A model generated the notes under the pieces. That model worked only from the letters and a program-made list of their open reading frames with translations. It was not told the DNA's origin and ran no database searches. A stretch of 64,000 nt of DNA from Cephalopachus bancanus (taxonomy: Eukaryota; Chordata; Mammalia; Primates; Tarsiidae), in NCBI GenBank assembly GCA_027257055.1, contig JAPVLO010000133.1, positions 7,427,501 through 7,491,500 of the forward strand, in the 5' to 3' direction. Position numbers and translations under genes: made by a program. This document shows positions 11,501-23,520 of this stretch, in pieces; position 1 is the stretch's first letter; every line of letters begins with the position of its first letter.

Positions 11501-12636
11501 GGAAGTTCACGGACACAGATACTTTTTTTTCTAAAACATATTATTAGAGAGGAAACCTAAACATCTCATGTCAGCGGAGAGTTCTAACAGGCATCCGGGG
11601 CGCTCCCTAGCTTTCACACATAGGGCAGGGCAGGGAAGAGTGTGGCCTCTGGTCTTTCCTACACCTCACCACTACTGGTCTGTGGAATCCCTCTCCTATC
11701 TTGGGATTTTCCTCCAGAGGCCCAAGATCTTCTAGAAGCCTCCCCTGACAGGAATTCATGAACCTTATCTCTCATCTCTTACCCCATAGGTATGACTGCC
11801 CATGCTTCATCTGTGAGGTCTTGCTGAGGCCAGAGGAACACCTCTTTAAAGCTAGACTGAGCTAGTCTTGAGAATGGGAAGGGGCCAGGTGGGTTAAGGA
11901 AAAGGCTGTTCCCACTGCTTCTAAGATGGTGACACCAAGCAAATACTGACTATTCAGTTCAGTTCTGCGTTTAAAGGCTGCTGTGACTTGTAAACTCCTG
12001 CGAGAACCAATCTAGTAGGGAATTTTCTTGGGAGTACTGGGGGTACCCCAACCTAACACCTGACTGTGAACACAGATCTGTGGTTCACATCATTTGTGTT
12101 TGTGACACATTTTGAATTCTACTCCACAGGGGCATGAAAAAGTAAATGGGAGTTTAAAAGGGGGAACATTTTGGAAAACTATAAAATCTTCCTGAACTTT
12201 CTAACTTTACCATGCTTTCCAATTAGTTACCTTTCAGCTTCAGAACATATTTGAATCAAGACTTTAAATGCTGTGACAATACTTTGATATTCATGGAGCC
12301 AGATCCTCACCTGTTCCAGTAATTGTCGTTTTGCTTTCATGCTGGATCAAGTTTGACCTCCCATGGGTAACCCTCAGAAAAGCATGCCCTATAGTGCTCA
12401 GCATTCTATCTGATGGATATCACCAGAACAGTACACCACCAAGTTGCAGCAAGAATAGCTTTTACACACTGAGCCAATGTGTTACACTGATGAAGAGTTT
12501 GCAGTACACCAGTGTGCTGCGACTCCTTGAGAGTCTGTGCCCAGAAATCCCTCACCCTCTGACCCACCAGCCTCAGCCTGAAGTACTATGTCGGGGGAGG
12601 CATTTGAATGTGGAAAACTGTATCTCTGTGTCTTTC
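8526..12636. other. Four-kilobase stretch without recognised genes or repeats
   Basis: This is the longest interval here with no young or obvious interspersed repeat. At 10275-10306 the phrase ATGAACTTAACAA occurs twice in tandem. Frames of up to 108 codons (for example 9759-10085 minus) lack domains. CpGs are moderately frequent at 10690-10900 but do not amount to a clear island. Confidence 0.45.
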
Positions 12637-12650
12637 CCTAGCTGATTCTT

Positions 12651-12939
12651 TTTTTTTTTTTGAGTTGTCTTACTTTGTTGCCCAGGTTGGAGCACAGTGG
12701 CATACTCACAGCCACTGCAGCCTCAAACTGCTGGGCTCAGGTGATCCTTCCACCTCAATCTTCCAAGTAGCTGGAACTCCAGGCACATGCCACCACACCC
12801 TGCTTATTTTTGTATTTATTGTAGAGACAAGGTCTCGCCAAGTTGTCCAGGGTGGTCTTGAACCCATGGGCTCAGACAATTCTCTCACCTCAACCTCCCA
12901 AAGTGCTAGGATTATAGGCGTGAACCACCATGCCTGGCT
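12651..12939 (-). mobile_element. Alu dimer, intermediate of the local lineage, antisense
   Basis: A T-run at the 5' edge followed by the reverse complement of both arms. A perfect 14-bp duplication CCTAGCTGATTCTT flanks it at 12637-12650 and 12940-12953. It already carries the lineage TTTATTGTAGAGACAAGG linker but keeps CCAAGTTGTCC, so it lacks the 5-bp deletion of the youngest group. Confidence 0.95.
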
Positions 12940-12953
12940 CCTAGCTGATTCTT

Positions 12954-15110
12954 ATAAAGAACCATGAAGGAATGGAGATTTTATCCAGCTTGTAAACTAT
13001 CTAGTAAGCCTGCCACAACTGCACAGATCCTATGGCTGACATAAGTCTCCTGGGCGAGAGAGAAAGGATTATTTATTATTTACAGTAATATCAATGGTCA
13101 GAGTATAAGATTTTTTTTGCCATTTCTTCAAGCCCCACAGAGGGATGCAAGAAAGGGCCAATGACACCTGCACATGCCATGGTGGCCTTCTAGGAGGGGA
13201 TCCCCAAGCTTAGGGAACCCGCATGTTTTACAATGGGCAGTACGTATCCCTGTGTTTACTCACAGGAAGGTAATATCTTTATTTTACTGGATGATAAGCA
13301 CACCTTCCTCCTGTTCCTGAAGGAAACCCTCTCTTCTGAGTCTCTTCACCATACAAACATCCTTGAAGATATAGCTGAGAACAAAAAAGCAATCCATGCT
13401 TCTCTTGAAAAATGTGCAAAAAAGTGAGACCCACAGAGAAGCGTCTCCTAACCATTTTGTACCTGGAAGACAGAACTGGTAATGTTTATTTTTAGAATGC
13501 AGGGCAGTTGATTTCCTTCCAGCCAGGACTCTAATTCTGACCCAGGTCATATGATCTTTCTGTAGGGTTGTTATACTTGTTTGGGAAATTAAGGAGAAAA
13601 AGACAGAGCTAAGAAGGGTTGTCCTTGTGTGCTGACTACATCAAGGACTCAGAACCTGGGAGCTCTCAGGAAACACAGAGCAGTAGATGTCAAAGATTCT
13701 TCACCAAGTGGCGACTGCCCTTGTCAGGTTTTTGTTCCTACCTCTGAGTCTTAATAAACTGCCAGTGGGTAATATGCTTGGGTCGTCACCTATCTAGTGT
13801 TCAAACATTACCCAACCATTGTAAGATCATTGAGATGTTTATACCATCCTCTCCCACAAACTGAGACATTCACCTTACCACTACAGGTAGATTAAAGCTT
13901 TAGACACGTGTTCTGTAAATGTCATTGGAAAAAACATCTATTTACAGACTGGAAAGGAATGAATGTTTTGGCAGTTGAGAAGTTTTAACCTCTTTACTAA
14001 TTAAAAATGATTTAATGAGCTCTAAACTTCAGCAGACTAAAAATACAAAGGAGGATAACTTTTTACAAATGGAACCATTAAAGGGGGGTCACTTGAGGGG
14101 TGACAAGAGAAGAGTAATTAAAAGAGTGCTGCCAGTTCAGAGGGGCTCCAGGTCAGACTCCTCTCAGAATACAACAATGCTTTCTCTGTGAGGTTCTGGT
14201 CTGCGGGCAGTTAATCTCAAACAATTGTTTTCTACATCCTGGGAAATGTAAATATCAACATGAGAATGACCTCTCCCCCTTTTTCATTATGTTTTCCTTC
14301 CCTAGATGGCTCCTGCAGCAGCCAGGGTGCTCTCTGCCAGCCTAAGTGCCCCCAGGAAAGCACAGCTTCAGCATGGAGACAGGCCTACACCCGCGGGGGC
14401 TCTTCCTGAGGAAAGGACATCACCACCCTCTTCCCTGTGGGCGTCTTCTGGGTCTCCCATGAAGTAAATAACTTCCAGGGGCCTTCACTTTGGAAAACTA
14501 AAAACACCCTGATGGGGTTTGGAGAAAAGCCGTGCTCACAGGAAATGCCCACGCTCACGACTCTGTAAACTTCTAGGGAGAGTTTAAGCCCAGTCCTACA
14601 GAGATGGAATTTCTCATATGTCTCTATGGTATGTGTCCCCGTGTCAGGAATAGGGCTCCTGGTAAAATGCAGAAAGATAGATGTCTGATGCTTGTTGGGA
14701 TAGAAACTTTCCTAGGAGACACTCTCTTTTCTGTATATTTTGCTGAAGTACATAGTATGTACTTTTCTTTTAAAATTAGATTCCAGCTTATTATGAAACT
14801 ATCTTTTCCACATACGTTTCTATCCAAAGGATACCATTACTTGGGTTTCTAGAAGGCTCCTTTGCTCAATACATGTAGTACTTCTCTGCTCGTTATGATA
14901 TATCATCTGCACATCCTCTCTATTCCAAGGCATCTCCTTCTGTTGGTGGTAATTATACAGCCTTGGGGCCATGCTGGTTCATGGGGAGATTACAAAGGTG
15001 AACATCACCCTATAATTGGAGATGTGTATAGCCACTGGTCACATTTACCTACTGGACACTGGAAATGTGGCTGGGGGAAATAGCAAACTGAACTTTAAAT
15101 TTTATTTGTT
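12954..15110. other. No recognised feature
   Basis: About 2.1 kb of unique-looking sequence. Short open frames only; no domain, RNA gene or clear repeat seen. Confidence 0.5.
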
Positions 15111-15403
15111 GGCCGGGCTCGGTGGCTCAGCCTGTAATCCCGTGCTTTGGGAGGCCGAGGTGAGTGATTGCCTGAGTCCGTGGGTTCGAGACCTGCCTAG
15201 GCAACTTGGCGAGACCTCATCTCTACAATAAATCAAAAAAGTTAGCCGGGTGTGGTAGCGTGCGCCTGTAGTTCCAGCTACTTGGAAGGCTGAGGCGGAA
15301 GGATCGCCAGAGCCCAGCAGGTCGAGGCTGCTATGGCCAGGAGCGGCCACTGCTCTCCAGTCTGGGTGACTGAGTGAGACTCCAACTCAAAAAAAAAAAA
15401 AAA
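15111..15403 (+). mobile_element. Alu dimer, lineage copy without the 5-bp deletion
   Basis: Starts GGCCGGGCTCGGTGGCTCAG, retains GGCAACTTGGCGAGACC in the left arm, and ends ACTCCAACTC plus an A15 tail. Several substitutions relative to the youngest copies. Flanks are AT-rich and I cannot define the TSD. Confidence 0.94.
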
Positions 15404-15844
15404 TTTTTTTTTAAATTTGCTTTCCATTAATCAAAACTTAAAATATTCTAATTTTTACATTGCTTGCATGGTGAAATGATAACATGGAAAATCCTAAGAA
15501 TTATTTCACCTGCTTAGCTTGATATCCTTAGCAAAGAAAAGAACAAGATGCCCAGTGAAATTTGGATTTCAGATAAACAGTAATAACTTTTAGTATAAGT
15601 ATATTCCTGGCTTTTCTTAAATCTAGCAAGCTTATCCACCTATTTTTCCTTCTTTTTGTGTGGCTACTAGAAAATTAAAATGTACATATATGGCTCACAT
15701 TATACTTCTACTGAATAGTGTTTATCTCTACAATAAACTCTGTGAATACAACTTCCTTAGAACACACATTTCTTGAAGGCAAGGGGTTTTTATTGTTGTT
15801 TGCTAACATAAGTGTAGTTAATTTGGCATTTTTATTTTACTTTA
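15404..15844. other. No recognised feature
   Basis: AT-rich unique sequence between two Alus. Confidence 0.5.
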
Positions 15845-16112
15845 GTTTTTGAGTCGGGCCTTACTCTGTTGCCCAGGCTGGAGTGCAGTGGCACCATCAT
15901 GGCTTGCTGAAGCCTCAGCCTCCTGGGATCAGGTGATCCTTCTGCCTCAGCTTCCAAGGTAACTGGGACTACAGGCATGTGCCACCATGCCCAGCTAATT
16001 TTTAATTTTTTTTTTTTGTAGAGATAAGGTCTCACTATGTTGCCCAGGCTGGCCTTGAACTTCTGGGCTCTTGTGATCTTCCTGCTGTGGCCTCCCAAAG
16101 GGCTGGGATTAT
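15845..16112 (-). mobile_element. AluJ-like dimer, antisense, 5' truncated
   Basis: The reverse complement of both arms is clear, with GTTGCCCAGGCTGGAGTGCAG at the right-arm end and TTTTTGTAGAGATAAGG in the middle. It stops at GGGCTGGGATTATA, so roughly the first 25 bases of the element are missing. Confidence 0.9.
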
Positions 16113-16780
16113 ATACTATAACATACTTTTCCTTGAGAACTCAACTGACTGGTTTTGGAAGAGTTTAATGCCAAAAAAAAAAGCACAGGTGCTGGGTTCT
16201 CTCTGTGGTTTCTTTCATTCCCTCAATCCTCCATCGCCCTCTCTGTTTCCCCTCAGCCATGCGTCCACGCACTGTTATCCCAGTCGCACCACAACGGGCA
16301 TCATTACTGCATTCCCGTCAACTTTCATTGTCCCCACTGGCATAACATTAGCCCAGATTGACCCAGTACTCTGTCCCTCCTAGGCGTGCACCCTGCAGCT
16401 CGGGTAAGAGTGGGGCCCCTCAGAAGGGCTCGTGGCATCTGCTCTGGGTGTGTCAGCAACAGCAGCAGAGGCTTACAAACTTGCCGCATGCTTTGGTCAA
16501 CTCCCACTCATGTTTTCTGAAAGGACATTTCAAACTCTGTTCTCCAGAATCCTCCAGCTTTTCCATTGCTCTCAGAAGATGATATTTGCAGGAGAAAAAT
16601 GGAAGTGATGAGCTAAGGTTGGGCTTTCCCATCGTTCCATTTCCAAGTCTCCACATCTGCCTCTTTCTGTATCCAGGCTGTTCCCCTTTCTTCCTGTTCA
16701 GCAGAGGAGCTGTTCTTACCCCCTGAGACTCATCTGTTCACTTCCACCTGAGATTTGACGTCTCTACCTGTCTCCCTCCC
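16113..16780. other. No recognised feature
   Basis: Unique-looking segment before the minisatellite. No supported gene. Confidence 0.5.
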
Positions 16781-17070
16781 TCCCCAGCTCCACCATTGCA
16801 TAGGGGACAGGCTTGTCCCATCTCTACCTCTGTCTCCTTCCCACCACAGTCCCATCACTGCTTAGGGGACAGACTTGTTCCCTCCCTGCCTCTGTCTCCC
16901 TCCCTGTCCAGCCCCTCCACTGCATGGGGGACAGGCTTGTCCCATCCCAGCCTCTGTCTCCTTCCCTCCCCAGCCCCACCACTGCTTAGGGGATAGGTTT
17001 ATCCCATCTTGCCTCTCTCTTTCTCCCTGCCCAGTCCCACCACTGCGCAGGGGACAGACTTGTTCTGTTC
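16781..17070. repeat. Minisatellite, about 62-63 bp unit, about 4.5 copies
   Basis: Units share CCACTGCTTAGGGGACAG, then CTTGTCCCATC, then CTCTGTCTCC and CCTCCCCAG. Copies differ by about 10-15 percent. The pyrimidine-rich strand gives long open frames that are not genes. Confidence 0.92.
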
Positions 17071-17939
17071 CTTAAGGTAGTTGTTCTTGTTAGGATCAGC
17101 AGGGCCTTCCCATCCCAGACCAGGTGGGCATTCCCAGACCTCCTCCTGCTTGCCCTTTCTGCAGAGTCCGTCACTGGGTCTCGCTTCCTACTTCATGTGA
17201 CTGTCTGGGCAAACCTTCCTCTGTTTTTCACCACCTCTTTGACTCGTTGTCTTTGCAGGCTCAGCCTTCTTTCTGACTCTCAATATCAGAGCTCCCCAGT
17301 GCTTGAGTCTTTCTCTTTTCATCACCAAATGTGGAAGGGGTTGAGGAGCATCCCTGCCCTCCTGGTCTTCAAGGCTCCTCTGGCTCCCACAACTCACAGG
17401 CACAGCTCCAGCACCCCCAGGCGCAGACTTCCTGTCGGCATCTCAAGAACAATGTCTCAATAACACCTTAAGTTCGTTATGCCAAAACTAACTTCTTTTC
17501 CCTCGTTCTCCACAGGCCTTGTTCTTTGCAAGCGCTTTGTCTGTTTTCATGAACTCTGCCCATCACAGAGTCCACCCTTTCATGGACATCTCTCCAAGCC
17601 TCCTCTGACATTTGCCCATGACATCGACTGCACGCCTAACTCTTATTGTCTGTTTCTTGGACTAACACACAAGGCGAATGGAACCTTCACTGGAAGACAA
17701 AAGTAGCAACATACTTATACTACAATGACTCTCAGTACATTTATTCTTACAGGCAAGGGGATGCAGAGGCTTAGACATCCTGAGCTGGAACAGAAGCAAG
17801 AGCGACTGTCTTCCAAGTCCACAGGTCACTGCTGCATCGGCTCATCAGGCCCACAGTCAGTGAAGGGAACCATCTTCTCATAGGTATACAGTGTAACTAT
17901 TCCAGATATGCTTTTAGATGTCTTCAAAGGTTAATTTTA
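17071..17939. other. No recognised feature
   Basis: Pyrimidine-rich unique sequence; frames of up to 88 codons without domains. Confidence 0.5.
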
Positions 17940-18200
17940 ATAAGAACATTAGTGATATATGGCACACACACAGAAAATTGCACAAATCTTCAGTGTCCAG
18001 CTCAATAAACATTCACAGAACAGACACTTCTGTATAATGATCCACTGTGTATAATGATCCACTACGCCAAGACAAAGACCACCACCAGCTCTGAAAAGAT
18101 CCCTTGGCTTCCCTCCAAGTCAGGGCCACTCCTTCCCCTCTGCAGGAAACCACCATCCTGACCTCTGAACTTGCTTAAATTCATTTTAGAAAAATAGACA
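17940..18200 (+). repeat. Ancient L1M-like 3' fragment or similar relic
   Basis: AAAATTGCACAAATCTTCAG, CAGCTCAATAAACATTCACA and the later GGAAACCACCATCCTGACCT follow the order of a widespread old mammalian repeat that I associate with L1M 3' regions. A 15-bp internal duplication (GTATAATGATCCACT) lies at about 18033-18062. Confidence 0.5.
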
Positions 18201-18294
18201 CACATTGTCCTGGAAAAGTAGTTTTATTTACCTATAGCAATCTACCATGAAAACCTCAGAACCATTTTGTTCACTACTTCGATGCTGAGTCAAG

Positions 18295-18550
18295 ATCTTT
18301 TCCTTACCCTGATCCGGTAATACTTTGTAACAAAGACGTAGCTCTTGACCAGAAATTGGGTATGTCCCTCTGCTGTGACATCTTGGAAAAGTTATGTAAC
18401 ACCTCTAAGATTCATCTTCCTCATCTCTAAAGTGAGGATAATAATATTCCATACTAAGAATACCATCCTCATGAAATAAGTCCACGCATATAGAAGTCTT
18501 GTCATGGTGCATGGAACACACTGCAACTTCAGTGGATGCTGGTTTTGTGG
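18295..18550 (+). repeat. MIR relic
   Basis: Contains the MIR core order: GGAAAAGTTATGTAACACCTC, then CATCTTCCTCATCTCTAAAG, then GAGGATAATAATA and a later TGGTGCATGGAACACA. Typical of the tRNA-derived MIR SINE. Confidence 0.75.
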
Positions 18551-18920
18551 AGTTATTTGTAGAACTAGATGTGGCATTTCATACCAAAACCTTTTGGAAG
18601 CAATGTGTTCAGTTAGTGACTTTCTCTCCAGTCTTTGGCAAATGACTTAGCTTTGAATGTTCGGGCATCTCTTCTTTTCTAAGGAGAAAGAAGTAAGAAA
18701 GAATTAATGAGTTGCTTTTGAAAATATTGAGCACTACAGATGAGAAGGTGAAAGTTGCCTTCTAAGTATATAAAATAGCTTTTTTGTTTTAAAAAGCAGT
18801 AGTGAAAAGATTGCTATCTTCGTTGTCCTCTTGAGAGATGGCCTTTGTGAAAGGGTCACATTGACTTTTGAAATCCTTCAAGATATTTGGATTAAAATCA
18901 AATATAAAATGAAGCGAAAT
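18551..18920. other. No recognised feature
   Basis: AT-rich unique segment. Confidence 0.5.
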
Positions 18921-18935
18921 GAAAATTCTATCTCT

Positions 18936-19226
18936 GCCGGGCTCGGTGGCTCAGCCTGTAATCCCGCGCCTTTGGGAGGCTGAGGTGAGTGGATTGCCTG
19001 AGCCCGCGGGTTCGAGACCCGCCTGGGCAACTTGATAAGACCTCATCTCTACAATAAATCAAAATTAGCCGGGGCGTGGTAGCGCGCGCCTGTAGTTCCA
19101 GCTACTTGGAAGGCTGAGGCGAAGGGATCACTGGAGCCCAGCAGGTCGAGGCTGTGGTGACTAGGAGCGGCCACTGCACTCCAGTCTGGGTGACAGAGTG
19201 AGACTCCAACTCAAAAAAAAAAAAAA
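18936..19226 (+). mobile_element. Young Alu, retains the five-base ACTTG
   Basis: Flanked by a perfect 15-bp duplication GAAAATTCTATCTCT at 18921-18935 and 19227-19241, with an A14 tail. The left arm reads GGGCAACTTGATAAGACC, so this insertion belongs to the group without the deletion, yet it has young-looking flanks. It suggests both subgroups were active at similar times. Confidence 0.96.
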
Positions 19227-19429
19227 GAAAATTCTATCTCTGTTCTAGAAAGAGAGATGTTTAGAAGCAATGTATGGAAAACATAATCTAAAATTAGTTT
19301 CTTCTGAAGTAATAAGGTCACTAAATTAATAATCGCCGAGGCACAAATATACACATATTTCTAGTTATAAATGGTAGGACTTGGGAGGTTGGTGGGGAAG
19401 AGGAGTTCGGAATCCTGGGGTCTAGTTTC

Positions 19430-19560
19430 TTCTTTTTTGCTATCTAGTTGTATGACTTTGGGCGACTCATGCTACTTTTTTAGAACTCATTATGTCGCCT
19501 GTAAAATAAAGTTATTAGCATGATGACTTGATTCTACTGAGCACACCACTCTTTATAACA
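19430..19560 (+). repeat. MIR relic
   Basis: CTAGTTGTATGACTTTGGGC followed by GCCTGTAAAATAAAG matches the MIR order TTGTGTGACCTTGGGCAAG...TCTGTAAAATGGG. Confidence 0.65.
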
Positions 19561-19961
19561 TCTCCCAATGAAAACTGTATGTGAACGACTGATTGAACAG
19601 AAATTTCTGAAGGATGCGTAGTCTTAGTGATGTAGTTTGGACGCTGGAGGGAGGGGCCTGGGAGAAAGGGGAAGAGGAGTCTGTGGGTGGCTAGAGAATG
19701 AAAGTTGATCAGGCTGAATGCCGGATTTCTTTTTGTGAACATAGTTTGAACCAGAGAGCCTTCTGTTTGGAATGAGGACAGTGTTGTGACCCAGAAGAAA
19801 CAGTACTGAAGTAACAGGCAGAAGTCCGGTTTCCAGTTGCTGCTCTTGGTGGTTAGTAGCATGATAGTTGACATATCACTTCACCTCTGGGTGTTCTCAG
19901 ATGTAAAAGGAAATAGTTGGACATGACTATTCAGGTCCCTTCTGGTTCTTAAATTCAAGTG

Positions 19962-20263
19962 TTTTTTGTTTTGTTTTGTTTTTTGAGTTGGAGTCTCATT
20001 CTGTTGCCAGGCTGGAGTGCTGTGCCACAGTTGTAGCTCACCACAGCCTCAACTCCCTGGGCTCAGGTGATCCTTCCACCTCAGCTTCCCAAGTATCTGG
20101 GATTACAGGCACACGCCACAATGCCAGGCTAATTGTTTTTATTTTTTGTATTGATGAGATCTCACCTCATTGCCCAGGCTGGTCTTGAACTCCTGGGCTC
20201 AAGCAGTCCTCCCACCTCTGCCTCCCAAAGCACTGAGATTACAGACTTGAGCCGTGCACCTGA
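19962..20263 (-). mobile_element. AluJ-like dimer, antisense, with (GTTTT)n tail
   Basis: The complement of the A-tail is a GTTTT pentanucleotide run (19962-19982). Both arms follow, ending near GATTACAGACTTGAGCC. Heavily substituted, old. Confidence 0.92.
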
Positions 20264-20399
20264 CATTTTTAAGAGAGTGAACCAGCTCTATTGTGGGAGT
20301 GTGGCTATAAGGTAGACTGGCTTCTGAGGCTTTTAATTACAGAAGGGTCCAGGAAGAACTATTTACGTTATTTTTTAAGGATGTTTGAAATATTTCTGC

Positions 20400-20640
20400 A
20401 TCAAATTGTGTCCTGGTCAGCTACAGTCACAGTAATGCTATATGCCAACCATAGCAAAATGCAGTGGCTTCTAACAAAAATTCACTATTCTCACTGGTGC
20501 CTCCGCAGGTTACCTGAAGTTTGTTCATGTGGGCTGGATTTGGCTGCAGGCTGCATTAACTTTGAGTATCCATGTGTGACCAGCGAGCTACCCTGGGTAT
20601 ATGGACTAACTCGGGACATGTCGAAGGGTAAGTCCATTTG
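20400..20640. repeat. Probable ancient repeat related to 1230-1560
   Basis: GCTACAGTCACAGTAATGCT...GCAGTGGCTTCTAACAAAAA resembles the opening of the repeat at 1230 and 44815. Family not named. Confidence 0.3.
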
Positions 20641-21360
20641 CTCAAGCGAATTTCAGTTTTTCTGCTCAGGTTGTCTTTGCTGATATCTAACCAGCCTAAG
20701 TAAATAACACGACCAAATTCAGACAAAGTTCAGGGGCTCAGAAGCATACCCCATTCCACCATAAACCACGGCAAATGTATAAATGTGTGACACTGCCATA
20801 GGAGAGTGAAGGATGTGGACCCCTCATTCAGTTGATGGCACCTTGACCTGTGCGTGTGTGAGTGATGGGCCAAGGAAAGTGACCCAGGCTTCCGGAGGGT
20901 AGGAAGTGAGCAGCGTCGACTCGGAGTGGAGCTGGGCCCCCTGACTCTGCCAGTCCTTGACTGACTTCTGCATGCCTGACTTCCATGCTCACCAGTGAAG
21001 CCACTACTCATCCTCTGACAGAGTGATGCCCCTGGTGGAGTTCTGTAGGAAACCCTTCTTCATATGGTCCAAAGTGGCCTCCGTGCTGCTGAATTCCATC
21101 GTCAATTCTCAACCCCCACCCTATGTGGCCTATCAGTGGTATCTGATGCAGCTGAAACTGTCTTCCTAACACACTTTCATTTGGCTTTACTTGTGCTCAA
21201 AGACCACTGTGCAGAACTAGTGTCATGGCACCTTCCAGCTTCAAGGAAAGCTGGTGGATTAAGGGCCCTGTGGGTGATCAGGAGTGCCGACTGCTTCTAC
21301 CATGTGCTCCGAGGAGTCCTCTCAGCTTAGCCTGCTTTGTTCCCCTTGGTTTCTTTTCCT
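20641..21360. other. No recognised feature
   Basis: Unique-looking sequence; no gene supported. Confidence 0.5.
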
Positions 21361-21659
<299 letters not shown>

Positions 21660-21839
21660 TATTTGCCTTAGTTTCACAATTTGGGGGCATGCCTCCTGGT
21701 ATCTCCCTCATGTGTCCAAAGGTAGACGCTCCTTGAAATACATGGATAGAAGGGTTCTGAGGGGAGCGTGGAGGGAGGAGGGAAAAGCAGGGGACTCACA
21801 GGCTATGGGTGCTACTTAGAGTGGTGACCTCAGCAGCCG

Positions 21840-21985
21840 CACCCAGGTACCTTACCTGTGAAGGCAGGAGTGATTGCAACATCACCCACCTTAAGTTATC
21901 ATTGTGAGGACAAAAGTGATATGCAAGAGATGCTTAGAACAGTGCCTGGAACTTGAAAAGCACCATGAGTCCTGCATGTTATTGT
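21840..21985 (+). repeat. MIR relic
   Basis: CATTGTGAGGACAAAAGTGA, GATGCTTAGAACAGTGCCTG and GCACCATGAGTCCTGCATG follow the MIR 3' half order. Confidence 0.65.
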
Positions 21986-23374
21986 TTCATGAATTGAACC
22001 ATCCAATTCTGAATGATAGAGAATAGAAAATAAAGGTGATTGTAAATCTGCGATATTTTAAATCATCTTCCATACGCACCCAACCTAATGAGGAGGTTTC
22101 TCATTTTAATAGGTGTTATTATGAGGCGATGGAAAAGCATGAATGCTGAGCATAGAGTGAGGCTGCCCTGCACATGTGGCACTTGGCTTGGGGAGATTTG
22201 GGAAGAGGAACAAGAGCCAGGAGCAGCCAGCGGCAGGGTACTGGGAGGCGCAGGGAGTGCTGTCCACGTGGCCTTGCGGGAGCCCTTTCCCTACAGCCCC
22301 AAGACCTGTGCCGAGGGTCTTGGGTCTGGGCCTGTCAGGGCTTCTGAGATGTTCCATAGGCTACCCTATGGATGCGCTGGAGACCAACAAAGTTGTCTGC
22401 CATGTTGTCAGTAGGAAAGCATCCCTGGGACTCTTTCCTCTGCAATTCCAACAAGGAAGAACAGCCCAGGCCAACGCGGCAGAATGTTTTTCCAATTACA
22501 AAGCCAGCATATTTCATTTCAGCCGCTGCCTGTGCAATGCACATTGCAGAGGGAGTTAGTGGTGCTGAGGCAAAACCAGCCTGGAAGGGACTTGGGGGTG
22601 CCATGGCAAATTTCCAGAAGGTCATTTGGGGGAGACAGCATGGTGGGTCAATTATCAGATTGAAAGACTTTTAGTCACAATCCAGGAGAAATTACAACCC
22701 TAAATACAGCCCCAAATTTCTCTTAAAGCACAAATGGTAAAACAACAACAACACAGTGTGACAGATCAACCTGGCTCTTTAGACTGTGGCTGTTTTGAGG
22801 AGAGGGACAGAGCTTTTAGGGGAGAGGCAATTGCTCGTGGCACTTGGCTGCTGACTTGAGATGGGTAAGAGAATGGACTCACTCACATCTTCATAGAACT
22901 CTTAACTTTTCAGAAGTGCTGCTGGGGAAAAGGCCAAGTCAAAATTCCCCCTGTGCTGAGCTAAGTAGAACACCAGCCGACATTCCAGCCGGCACTTTTC
23001 GCAAAGGCATAGCTTCTGGACAGCCGTCTCAGAGAGTGAGCCGAGTTTTCTGTTCCTCTCTTTCACCCGTATGTCTTATCACCTTGATCCTCCTTTTCTT
23101 TCCCTCAGATAGGTGTCTCCTCCTTTGTCTTTCCTTCCCCTCCGCCTCTTTTTTCCTAAAAAATTCTTTGATAGTCACCATGGAGCAGACGCTGTAAGGG
23201 GCGGGGCGTGGGCAACAGGGAAGGAGGGAGCGTGGAAACCTTTCATCTGTTCTTGAGAGATACCTGGCTTCTGAGGGTGACACATATAAACACACACCCT
23301 GAGTGCCCGGGGGATCTGGATTGGTGTTTTTTGTCATGGTGAGGTCTAAGATGTTGCTCCCAGTCTCCTGATTA
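21986..23374. other. No recognised feature
   Basis: Contains several overlapping frames of 100-132 codons in different frames (22088-23427), none with recognisable domains or a consistent exon structure. Confidence 0.45.
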
Positions 23375-23520
23375 GTGGTATAGATCGATGTAAATTCCAG
23401 GTCTACTATTTTTTCATTGGATAACATGGGATAAGTTACTGAAATTATTAGAGTCTTAGTCTTTCCAATCTGTAAAATGGGTGTAGTACTTGGTTAATTG
23501 AAGACCATTTATAAAAAGGG
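23375..23520 (+). repeat. Possible MIR relic
   Basis: GGGATAAGTTACTGAAAT...CCAATCTGTAAAATGGGTGT follows the MIR order but is strongly diverged. Confidence 0.5.
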
